This document shows, in pieces, positions 53,226 to 62,330 of a stretch of DNA of 64,000 bases. The translations under genes and the position numbers were made by a program. This stretch comes from Chlorops oryzae (taxonomy: Eukaryota; Arthropoda; Insecta; Diptera; Chloropidae), in NCBI GenBank assembly GCA_020466095.1, contig CM035807.1, positions 49,451,293 through 49,515,292 on the forward strand. The letters are read 5' to 3'. Within the stretch, counting starts at the first letter, position 1. Every line of letters begins with the position of its first letter. The notes beneath the pieces are model-generated. The model was not told the DNA's origin. It searched no databases and saw nothing but the letters and a program-made list of their open reading frames with translations.

Positions 53226-55183
53226 ATGGACGTTTTGAGCTATGAAAACTTGTCGAAGATATTCTTTAATAGGAAAAATGATGAGGACGTATTCGATTTC
53301 GTAAAATCTAAAGCTGTTTATAAAGATATTTCAAAAGAACTAATTATCAGCAAGACGAAAAGTTTTTTAATAAACCTTAAAAGAAGATACAAAAAAGTTG
53401 GATGCAGTAAGTCATTATTTTTTCGAAATAACTCCGTTTGGATTAAAGGTTGTTTAAAATTTGAAAAAATTGAGAAACGGGAAATTGAAACAGTAACAAG
53501 AGGCAGACCTTTGAAACAATTAAATGACTGTAGTCAAAGATCCCAAAGGCGAAAACTGCAAGCTATTAATGATACAGTAGGCAAATCAAATGTGCAGAGT
53601 GCATTTTTACACCAACTGAGATCAAAAAAGTCATTTCTTAAAGCTAAGCTTGTTGAAGATGTTGTGGTGACTGATAACACAGAAATGGACTCCTCTGAAA
53701 CTCTACCATTTTCAGGTCAAAAATATAGTCCCGAAGAAGCACTTGCACTTTTTTTAGATTTAAAACTTACAAAGCACCAATATATGCTATTAAGACTTTC
53801 TGCTTTAAATAAAGGATTGAATATATAATATATCCCCCCTATGCGGAAGTACTACAAGCCAAAAAAGCGTGCTATCCTGAGAAGATTCACATAACACAAA
53901 AATCCGCTGAAATAAATTTGCAATCGCTTTTAGACCATACTGTCGAAAGACTCATTTTGAGTTTCGAAAATGACATTTTGCAAAATATGACCAACAGTAG
54001 TGAAGTTGTACTAATTGGCAAATGGGGATGTGATGGGTCGTCTGGGCAGCGAGAATATAAACAAGCTTTTAAAGAAGAAGTAAGCGATTCAAATCTTTTC
54101 ATGACTTCTTTCGTTCCACTACGCTTTCGAGTTTTTAAAGAAAATACTTTTGTCGATATCTGGAAAAATGTTACTCCGTCTTCATCCAAATACTGCAGAC
54201 CAATAAAATTTGAATTTCACAAGGAGAGTTCTGAATTTGTGCAAAATGAAGTTTCAGATATTACAGCTCAAATTTCCAATCTTAGTCCAATGAAGTATAA
54301 CCGAAATAGTTATTGTTTTGATGTTAAATATGAACTTTTGTTGACGATGGTTGATGGAAAAGTTTGTCAGGCCATAACTAAAACAAAATCAACTTCAACA
54401 TGCATCGTTTGCCAGCAACCCATTAGCCAGCTAAATAAACTTCCCGCTCCAGAAAGAGTTGATAAAACTGCCTTCGAATTCGGTCTTGCTCCTCTTCATG
54501 CTAGAATTCGGTTGATGGAATTTGTATTGAAAATTGCATATGATTTAGATTTTGGCGAAAACGCAACCGTAAGAAACAAACCCGAAAATAAGCAAAAAAG
54601 AGCAGAGGCGAAAGAACGAATTCAAAAAGGGTTTAAAAAAATCGGTTTAATTATTGATAAACCCAAACAAGGTGATGGGAACTCAAACGATGGAAATACG
54701 GCCCGAAGATTTTTTTCCAATCCCGAACTTGCTGCCAGTATAACTGGTGTAAATGTCGACTTGATTCAAAAATTTAAAACACTCACAGAAGTTCTTTGTT
54801 GCAACCAAATGATTGATGTTAATAAGTATGAAATCTTTGCCAAAGAAACAATAGACGTATACAATATAAATTATTACTGGAGGAAAATCACTCCAACAGT
54901 TCACAAAATTTTATACCATGGTGCAGACATAATTAAGTACTTCGAACAAATCTATATACCCATTGGAGATTTATCGGAAGAAGCCCAAGAAAAAAGGAAT
55001 AAGGACTACAAATACTACAGGGAGCATAATACTAGAAAGATGACCAGAGAGAGTACCAACGAAGATTTACTTCATATTATGCTATGCTCTTCTGATCCCT
55101 TCTTATCACATATGAGGTACAAGTGGAAAGCACCCGATAATGAATTAAGCGAAGAAGTTAAAGATTTACTAATTGCTACTTAG
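53226..55183 (+). pseudogene. Transib/RAG1-like transposase, one frameshift
   Basis: It is a DDE transposase expected to nick and hairpin at the CACAGTG ends. The first part (from ATG 53226, MDVLSYENLSKIFF) has a basic segment with RGRPLKQLND near residue 90. A two-base slip in the TATATAATATAT run at 53821-53832 shifts the frame; the second part then runs without a stop to 55183. Motifs: KWGCDGSSGQREYKQ (RAG1 has NCDGSSD, catalytic Asp), KVCQAIT then TCIVC, APLHARIRLMEF, DGNTARRFF (RAG1 GNYARRLM), and IGDLSEEAQEKRNKDYKYYR (RAG1 ASEGNESGNKLFRRFR, catalytic Glu). Where RAG1 has LHCDIGNA the sequence is LHARIRLM, so the second Asp is not at the expected place. Total near 650 codons, usual for Transib. 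Superfamily supported independently by the ends. Confidence 0.85.
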
Positions 55184-55241
55184 TTTCCGTTTCATCCGAT
55201 TTCATATTGAAAACATAAAAACCGTTGTAAATTATACATTT

Positions 55242-55702
55242 TTATACCCGACACATTCTGTGTCGAGGGTATATTGCGTTTGTTGGGTTGTGTGTAACAC
55301 CCAGAACCAGTCGAGATGGACCATAAAAATGTATATAAAAATGATCAGCGTCACCAGGAGATTCGATTTAGCCATGTCCGTCCGTATGTCTGTCCGTCTG
55401 TCTGTATACAGTTTTCTTATCGAAGGAGTTGAGCTATCTTGACAATTTGGTATGCGTGCTCACGGGGACATGAGTAAGAACAAGTTCGAGAATGGACCTG
55501 ATCGGACCATTTTTAGGGGTACCTCAGTTACTAGGGTCTGTTACGAAAATCACAAAACTGCTTTAAAATCGAATTTCTTCAAAAGTGGGCGTAGCAAATG
55601 GGCGGTTTTCATAAAGAAAATTAACAAAAGTCGATATATGGGGCCCCTTATGTCCTTAAACGCCTCTTGATATTAAAAATTATTTCATGTGTGTCTGAGT
55701 TT
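55242..55702 (+). mobile_element. Small dispersed element inside Transib
   Basis: It begins with the hairpin CCCGACACATTCTGTGTCGAGGG and follows 24230-25060 closely, with an internal deletion and a shorter GTCT run. It ends near TGTGTGTCTGAG without the GTCAGGC hairpin. It lies after the transposase stop. Confidence 0.8.
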
Positions 55703-56008
55703 TTCAGTTTTAAATTACCAGTATCCCAAAACAATAAAATAAGTGCAGAATATTCTGATTAAATTATTTAGTGCGAATTTTATTTGAATTTGGTAGTTCA
55801 AACTCTAAAACAGAACATAATGTGAGAAGAAAATATTTTATAAAACATGAAAATTCCCTTGAAAACAACATTTTTCAAGTTTACCGCTAAATTAAACTAC
55901 TTTTTAATTTTTCAATCAAAAAAAAATTTCGTTCCGTTACTCTATATTCTTTTGTCTCTCAAATGGCGAAAAAATTATATGATTGTCTCTATTGGTTCAA
56001 AAGTTACA

Positions 56009-56046
56009 GATTTTTGACCGACCTAACCTCAGTCTGAACCACTGTG
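56009..56046 (-). repeat. Transib right end: heptamer, 22-bp spacer, nonamer-like
   Basis: On the minus strand CACAGTG (56046-56040) is followed by a 22-bp spacer and TCAAAAATC (56017-56009), matching ACAAAAACC at 7 of 9. Spacer length equals that of the left end. Confidence 0.9.
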
Positions 56047-56698
56047 CGCCGGTCCAGACACTCTCTGATGTAAATTTCGGTGTTGATTGTGCGATCCGTC
56101 ACAAATTCCTTACTTCGAAGGCCACATTTGCAAATGGCCTGTCACACCATGTATTTCTTTGGAAATTTGGTATGTTTTTCGGTGGTAAATTTAGAGGATG
56201 CTCCACCCCTTCTAACTGCAGTATAATATCCGTATCCAGGTAACTGCTTGAAATCCGCAGGTAATCGCGATACAGTTTTCGAGCCCTCCTCTTCGCTTCG
56301 GCGTCCATTTTTTCTGACCTATCAGGTACTTTTTGTACTTTATAGCTCCTTAGGTTGTAAAATTTTTTAATCCGTTGAACACTTGATTTCGATGTTCCCG
56401 CTTTTGCTGCCATATCACGAACCGAAGTGCCTGGATTCTGAGTAAACAGTCGCTTAACGTTCTGGGCCACCGCTTGGTTCGCTGGACCACTTTTTCTCCC
56501 TGATCCTGGTGTTTTTGATAAACGGGTAAGCTGTCTGTATCGTTCTATGGTCCTACCGACAGTTTGTTCGCACACGCCAACTTCCTTAGCGATCTTTTTG
56601 TACGTGGTGTTTGGATTTTCCAGGTGTTTGTAAATAATTGCATTCCGCTTTTCCGACATAATATTCTGCTGGGTACTTGTTTCCACTATCACACTCAC
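56047..56698 (-). pseudogene. Tc1-like transposase, N-terminal part (right of Transib)
   Basis: The frame starts MSVIVETSTQQNIMSEKRNA; the second Met (MSEKRN, about 56659) is the likelier start. A paired-type HTH follows (TYKKIAKEVGVCEQTVGRTI), then a GRKSGP hook, a second HTH (TSVRDMAAKAGTSKSSVQRI) and KVPDRSEKMDAEAKRRARKL. The MDDETY region with the first catalytic Asp is missing. After it, MV*QAICKCGLRSKEFVTDR continues in another frame to IYIRECLDR at the Transib border. The gene has an internal deletion, a frameshift and a TGG-to-TGA stop, so it was probably already dead or died later; the order cannot be told. Confidence 0.88.
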
Positions 56699-56726
56699 GA
56701 AATATCCCAGCAGAATATTATGTCGG
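56653..56726. repeat. Perfect 21-bp inverted repeat around the Tc1-like start
   Basis: CCGACATAATATTCTGCTGG (56653-56672, plus one G) is mirrored exactly at 56706-56726 with a loop of 32 bp. The right-hand arm in the minus direction covers the MSEKR start codon region. It may be a partial inverted duplication rather than the element TIR. Confidence 0.85.
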
Positions 56727-56912
56727 CGGTGAACAAGTCCGCGCGTCTTTCAGAGCGGACGCTTCGGTGAAATGCTCCGCATGACAGTGTCAGCGAGGTA
56801 GAGCGAAAAAGTCATGCCCGATTGCCATTTCCATTTTGAACTCGTCTTGATTGAATCGCATTAGCCGCTTAAATTTAAATAGGGTTTTAGCGTCAGGAGA
56901 TCACTTGGGAGA

Positions 56913-56979
56913 TCTAGGGTATGGCATGGATACTGGCCTCATAATCCGAAGATCGCTGGTTCGATCCCTGCCCGAGCCA
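56913..56979 (+). other. tRNA-like sequence (Met-type), SINE head or tRNA relic
   Basis: CTGGCCTCATAATCCGAAGA resembles the anticodon arm of an elongator Met tRNA (CAT anticodon), and GGTTCGATCCC is a good B box, followed by a CCGAGCCA end. The 5' acceptor strand does not pair with it, so it is not a functional tRNA gene. A tRNA-derived SINE head is possible. Confidence 0.5.
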
Positions 56980-57084
56980 AACAATAGTTGTAGAAGAAAA
57001 AAAGATTTTTAGAAAAATTCGAAATACACGAAAAAACGCGATGAGAGAATCCTCTCTCGAAACTCGAGTTTCCTTCCTGAACTC

Positions 57085-57086
<2 letters not shown>

Positions 57087-57161
<75 letters not shown>
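57087..57161 (+). repeat. (GA)n microsatellite
   Basis: About 37 uninterrupted GA units. It produces long Arg/Glu and Leu/Ser frames that are not genes. Confidence 0.97.
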
Positions 57162-57163
<2 letters not shown>

Positions 57164-57772
57164 GTCAAACGGGTTCTAAAAATAGACAACGAGAGAGAAA
57201 AAAGAGCACATGCAGCTCTCAAATACTTTTTTCGCTGCAGCGGACTTTCTCAAGCCGCCCCGATGAACTCGTCCGAGGTGAAGCGTAATGACATTCGTGT
57301 AGAAATATCACCGCGCGCAACCTCCAGGAAGGCAGGTGGTGCGACTCCCATTTTCACGAGGACATCCCCGCGGATGTCCGCGGAACATTTTCTACTGGGG
57401 TATCGTGCTTTACAGGGTTATATTTTTTGCCTTTTTTCATAAAAGGAATAACAGTTACGGTCCCTGATTTACTCACTTTGTAGGAAATCAACCTCAAAAA
57501 TGTAGGGGGGAATTTTTTATGGTCTTTTTTAAACAAAGACAACTGAGCAAACCCCAACTTTTTTATATGGTTATGTTGCTCAATTTTGAGAAATCATATA
57601 ATTTGTTTGGTTAATGCTTGAGACAAGCCTGCTGATTAATTTTATATATAATTTATATGTTACGGACTTCAACTTCGGCCGATATAGTTCGGACAGGAAG
57701 ACAGCTTTTTTAAACAGCCTCGTGAGATGCCTCGTGATGATATGTCCGCCATTCAAAATAAAATTTTTTCAT

Positions 57773-58168
57773 TTTAATTTGGTTTGAATTCTTCGGGCTT
57801 AAGGCCCAAACAATTCTGTTATGAAATGTAAATATTTTGGAAATTGAAAAAAAAATATTTCTAATTGCCGAAAGTGGAAAGTTGAAAGCTGATGCGATCG
57901 ATTTCGAACCCAGCTACGAGTTCATCAATCTTTACAACATCTTAGCCACTTCGACCACGTCGACGTGGTGACGTAGGTCGACTTAAATCGCTTCACATAG
58001 GAAGTTAATCGGTTTTTGTTTGTTTGTACACATTACTGTATACACGGATCATGCCCACCGTGTTAATTGTTGTTGTTTATACTTCTTATTCGACCCTTGA
58101 AATAATTCAATTTAATTTGGTTTGAATTCTTCGGGCTTAGGGTCCAAACATTTCTGTTATGAAATGTC
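57773..58168 (+). repeat. Two-copy direct repeat, 338-bp offset
   Basis: 57773-57830 and 58111-58168 share TTTAATTTGGTTTGAATTCT and the following CGGGCTTA, CCAAACA and TCTGTTATGAAATGT words. The second copy continues as a hairpin (ACATTTCTGTT/AACAGAAATGT, to 58190). Confidence 0.8.
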
Positions 58169-58253
58169 AATTTTTTGGCAACAGAAATGTTTAGGGTCCA
58201 AATTATTTTTCGTTAGAGGTAGCACTGATGAAACTTTTTCACCTTAAAGCTAA

Positions 58254-58970
58254 GTGTCCACTTCAATCAAAATTTTCGTTTCTATAAGCAACACACGTAT
58301 AAAAAACGAAGCGGAATGCATTCGGAAATTTCATTCGATAAATTTTCGTTTGCCTGATTCCACTCAAAACGAAACGCAAAAAAGTACTTTGGAGACTTCA
58401 AAACGCATTATTTTTCGTTAAAGGTAACACTGACGAAACGAAATAAAGGAGCTGACATTTATTTCGTTTGAAATTTGTTGAGCGCGTCGAAAGCATTTGG
58501 GTAGTTTATATGTTTTTATAATTCTTGCACTGAAATTCACTGTAATTCAACGACAATCGACTGGAAATCTTATTTCCAGAAGAAATGACCGACGCATGAA
58601 TCCATTTTCAAAAATGTTGCTTGTTATTTATGGTTGCTGAAAAACTATCGATGGTACGACCGATATAATCAACAATTCTTATTTTTCTTAACCATCGATG
58701 GTTCTAATTCCCCATGGGTGATGAGTCAGCATCAGTAAGTCAATATTACTCATCTTTAATTAAAACAAACGCGAATACTTGGCGGTATGGAATATATTCA
58801 AATTATTTAAGAGGGGAAAATTTTTTCAAAGCGTTTCAAAAACCATCGAAACTATCGATGTTCACAGTATCGATAGTCTTGCATCTCTAATTTTTCCGAT
58901 TCTACATTGCGTGACGTCAAAACCAAATAAAGGTACAAGTCTCCAAAAAATTTGTTGATTGAAGTGGACA
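58254..58970. mobile_element. MITE-like element with GTGTCCACTTCAATCAA ends
   Basis: 17-bp perfect inverted ends (58254-58270 and 58954-58970) enclose about 680 bp with no coding frame. The interior has several ATCGATGGT and ACTATCGAT words. No convincing duplication outside. Superfamily unknown. Confidence 0.65.
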
Positions 58971-59171
58971 CCGACCTTTAGCCTTAAATGATCGCATTTT
59001 TCTTGTTTGATTTTTCATCTTTCCATGCCAAAACTTTTGTGCTCATGAGCCAATACAAAAATTTGATGCTCAGGAGCCCCACAAACTGAGAAATATGAGA
59101 ATAATTCCCATAGTTATATGGGAGGTACAACGCCCCCTTGGATTTGGACAAGGTTCTTATCACATTCTTCA

Positions 59172-59859
59172 CAATCTTCTAAAAGATACTATCAAAGTTG
59201 TTACCTTGATAGTATGCACGATTTGTTTTCCCTGCTACCACCCCCTTTTGGGTTTACGCCCGTTTCATGCATCAGCATTTTTCGGACTGGCAAGAAAATA
59301 CACCTACGTACTAAACCTTAACCTCCCTTAGTGTCGCTTCCCACATCGTGCTCTACGGTACCGTCAGATTGAGGCATTACTTCGTAGAGCTGGGATTAGA
59401 GCATTGGCTCTTAATTAGCTATCATTCTATATATTGTCTCTTCTTTCATCACGCCGTAGCTGCAACATTATTGCCGTGATGACGAAGCCAATTTTATTCC
59501 ACCTTTCTTCAGAGCTCACCATCCTTCTGACAATGGCCTCGCATGTTACTGGCTCGTTTAATGCCATTATCAGTTCTTGTCGTGCTTCCATAAACCGCCC
59601 GCACTCCACAAACACATGCTCCACGCTTTCGACCGCGTTTTCACAGTATAAACAATACTGATGCTCCACTATTCTGTACTTGTAGAGGTACTCCCTACAA
59701 GGCCCATGTCCTGTGAGGAACTGTGAGACGTAGAAGTTTGGTTCGCCATATTTCCTCTTAAGCCAGCTATTGATGTCTGGGATCAGCAGGTGTGTCCAAC
59801 GACCTTTTGTTCCAGTATCCCATCTAAACTGCAACTGCTCAATCAAACTCCTTTCGACC
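59172..59859 (-). mobile_element. R1-like non-LTR copy 2, cut by the assembly gap
   Basis: From CTTCTAAAAGATACTATC onward it is almost identical to 47894-48583, differing at only a few bases. The 3' side lacks the T-run seen in the first copy. The other side ends at the gap. Confidence 0.9.
59427..59859 (-). pseudogene. R1-like ORF2 C-terminal end, copy 2
   Basis: It encodes the same FYVSQFLTGHGPCREYLYKY and CLYCENAVESVEHVFVEC segments as the copy at 48149-48724, with an open frame up to the gap. Whether it extends further into RT is hidden by the Ns. Confidence 0.85.
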
Positions 59860-59959
59860 NNNNNNNNNNNNNNNNNNNNNNNNNNNNNNNNNNNNNNNNN
59901 NNNNNNNNNNNNNNNNNNNNNNNNNNNNNNNNNNNNNNNNNNNNNNNNNNNNNNNNNNN
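59860..59959. other. Assembly gap (100 N)
   Basis: Exactly 100 Ns, a usual placeholder for a gap of unknown size. It separates an R1-like copy from a mariner copy, both repeats with near-identical relatives in this window. Confidence 1.
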
Positions 59960-60228
59960 CACATTTTCAGCCGCCTGGCTTGCGTTTTCTCCCTTATCGA
60001 AGAAAAACTGTAAAATGTAGCGAATTTTCTCTTTGCTGATGTCCATCTTTGACAAGCTCTCAAACAAAACTGAATCAATCAATCAAAAAAGTGTCAAAAA
60101 AGCTTTTTTAGTAGGAACTGTCATCTTTTTAATGCCCCCTAGCGGAACACGATCGGACTTATACAACGCGAGATGCAGATAAATAACGCCATCTATTGGA
60201 AAAATAATGGATTTCTTTTTACTACACC
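59960..60228 (-). mobile_element. Mariner (second family), 5' part, minus strand
   Basis: It is the reverse complement of 38661-38928: TIR (ending ...TTTACTACACC at 60228), untranslated part and the first 41 codons (MIDSVLFESLSKMDISKEKI) of the transposase. The rest is lost in the gap. Differences from 38661-38928 are few. Confidence 0.93.
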
Positions 60229-60289
60229 CAATATGTTGGCAAGCGGAATCCTTACTTGCTGTTTTCGAAAAAAATCTTAATCCGCATAA

Positions 60290-60740
60290 TAGTTAATTGC
60301 GAGCCATTTACTCTACAAAATATAAATAAGCCCGCGCAAAAATGAATATTTGAATAACGTCCAACATTCCGTATAAGTGATGCCTCTGCATGCGCACGTC
60401 TAGTGCAGCATATCAGTACTGAGAGTGTCTATATGGGCTTACGTTTTTGTTAATATCTCCTAAAACTACCTTTTGATTTTGATAAAAATTTGTTTAGTTA
60501 AAGGTCATACTCAGAGGTATTTCTTAAAAGTAGCGAGAAAGTGGCGCGAAAACGGGAATACAGAAATTTTTTTTTTTTTAATTTTTATTTTCTTTGTTGT
60601 GAAAGTTTTTTCTCTGTGTAAAATTAAAAAAAAAGTTTGTTAATTTTCCCTTTTATAAGCTATCAGCGACCCTTTGTTTTATCTTTTTATCTTAGTTGGT
60701 TTTTGAGATATTAATTTTTCAAAAAGGGCTTTATAAAAAG
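60290..60740. repeat. Diverged relative of the 45716-46441 foldback
   Basis: Words such as ACTCTCAGT/CTGAGAGTGT, GCATCACT/AGTGATGC and a TTGAGATAT/TTTTTCAAAAAGG stretch recur in the reverse orientation relative to 45880-46260. The arms are not complete. Confidence 0.5.
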
Positions 60741-61600
60741 GGTGTTTGTGCCGGCGAGGATTGAATGGTCTTGCGACCCAAATGGGGCAAAGGAAAATCG
60801 TATGGAAGTCAAATGAACGAGTACTTAGCAATCACGTACTTGGGATTACGGCGGCGTTGGACGAGTCGGGAGATATTGGTTCTGCTGCTGCTGTTGTTTT
60901 TGAATGTGGAATTCTGGTTGTGGTGGGTTTTGAAAGAGTGTCCCGAACGAAAAGTCGCGGACGTGTCGTTTGATCAACAGTTCGATTGGAATGAATTTTT
61001 AGCCCGACCGGTGTTGCCAGTCAAACCCGGCGGGAAAAAGGGCGAGCAGCTGGGCTTGAAGTGCTGCCCTCCTTTTCCCGTTTTTCGCCGCTGGTGGGAT
61101 TTACCTCCGTAGCGACAGCGGCAAAAACGGACGCTGCTCGGGCCTCCACGCACCTTTCGTGGACTTGACGCCTAACTTCCCATGACAAAGGCTGGGAGAG
61201 CTCGCTTGGAGCTTCGGGGATCCGGTGTCTACGTGCGAACTCTTCAAACGTCTCTCAAGCATCCAATGGTGGGTCTGGACGGCGAGCGGGTGCTCGAGTG
61301 GTTCGAAAGCGTGGCGGCGATGACTGCGGACGTAGTGGGAACCGACGGCAGCGTCGCGATGATGACGAGGCGGACAATAGGCTGGACGATGGCCATCCTA
61401 TAGGCACGACCAGCAGCGTTTGTGGAGCCGGATGCAGCTCTTTCTCCCCCTCCACCGAAAGGCGTCGAAAACGGCGGGAGCGGGACAGTCGATGGCTTTG
61501 ATGGTAGAGTGGGCATCGCTCTCGCAGGTCCTCGTTGCACATGATAGGCTGAGACGATTAGAGGCGTAACTTTAAGCAATTGAATATGACAGAAACGAGA
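60741..61600 (-). other. GC-rich segment beside BEL/Pao fragment 2
   Basis: G+C-rich DNA in an AT-rich window. On the minus strand it follows the end of the BEL/Pao polyprotein. Long open frames on both strands show low-complexity Arg/Ser/Pro composition and are probably not genes. It may hold the BEL 3' LTR, but no LTR ends were identified. Confidence 0.4.
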
Positions 61601-62330
61601 AAGGGGAAGGTTGGTTGTAAAAGGGCATTGGCGGCTAGTCATAATGTCTCTGATAAGTCGGTCGGTAGAACGCATAATTTAGTTGTAGGTCAGGTCATGA
61701 TGCCGAACTGAGTTCTGACTTCGACTACACGCACAAGATGATCATGTCCGGGATGCAGTGCGATTATCTGGCCCTTCCTCCATTCAAAATGGGGTGTCTG
61801 TTCATCCATGATTACCACAATGTCGCCAACCTTGAGCTTAGGCTGCGAGGTTTTCCACTTCTCGCGCTTGTGCAGACTCAATAGATATTAAATTTTCCAT
61901 CGTTCGAATCGACGGTGTAGGATTTTCACCTTTTCCCAGCGAGACGTAAGGGGTAGGTCTGATGGCGAGTCCTCCGGCACCACTGTTAGCGGAGCACCTC
62001 TCAGGACGTGAGTGGGTGTTAAGGCGAGCAGGTCTTCCGGATCCTCAGACATGGGTGTCAACAAACGTGAGTTGAGGACTCCTTAGATGCGTGCGAGAGG
62101 TGTCGTAAATTCTTCAAATGAGAAACTATAAGCGCCAGCTGTCTTCACGAAATGGGTCTTGAAACTCCTCACCGCCGCCTACCAGAGCCCGCCCATGTGC
62201 GGAGCATGAGGCGGAGTCAAATGCCAGTCGAAACCTTGAACCGTATAGTGTTGACGAATTTTCGTGGAGGCGTTGGATATAAAGTCTTCGTCGGGATGAG
62301 CGTCTAAGCTGAGCAGGATTGAGAAGTCTT
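61600..62330 (-). pseudogene. BEL/Pao polyprotein fragment 2: integrase end and DUF5641
   Basis: On the minus strand: a DEDFISNASTKIRQ segment, GFDWHLTPPHAPHMGGLW, FEEFTTPLARI, MSEDPEDLLALTPTHVLRGA, then KWKTSQPKLKVGDIVVIMDE, HFEWRKGQIIALHPG and RTQFGIMT, ending with a PTTKLCVLPTD-like segment near 61670. This is the integrase C-terminal part plus the DUF5641 domain that ends BEL/Pao Pol. Stops occur after GGLW, in ARI*GVL, in the KI*YL segment and before PTTKL. It is longer than the fragment at 8020-8478 and clearly the same superfamily, but a different copy. Confidence 0.9.

Larger units (their letters stand above)
52413..56046 (+). mobile_element. Transib (RAG1-like) DNA transposon with RSS-like ends
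   Basis: Terminal inverted repeats start CACAGTGGTTCAGA on both ends, and the element is flanked by an exact 5-bp, GC-only duplication CGCCG (52408-52412, 56047-56051). Five-base GC-rich duplications and CAC-starting termini are known for Transib, the transposon superfamily related to RAG1. It carries one transposase gene (53226-55183) and a younger small dispersed element (55242-55702). It interrupts a Tc1-like transposase exactly, and that frame is continuous once one CGCCG is removed. Total length 3634 bp, about 3.2 kb without the inner element. Confidence 0.93.
56727..59171. other. Unassigned repeat DNA with several small structures
   Basis: No coding frame is supported. Contents noted separately: a tRNA-like head, a GA microsatellite, a dispersed repeat related to 5207-5255, a two-copy direct repeat and a MITE-like inverted repeat pair. 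Confidence 0.5.

Noticed and set aside
56913..56985. Functional tRNA-Met gene
   Set aside because: The B box and anticodon loop look right, but the acceptor stem does not pair and no terminator run follows directly.
56914..57442. Open frames on both strands through the GA run
   Set aside because: They are products of the (GA)n microsatellite (Arg-Glu and Leu-Ser runs).
58640..58880. Cluster of ATCGAT-type words as DREF-like regulatory sites
   Set aside because: They lie in a MITE-like element and are arranged as inverted repeats; no promoter or gene is nearby.
61182..61675. Long overlapping frames at the GC-rich block
   Set aside because: Same composition effect; only the part above 61600 continues the BEL/Pao protein.
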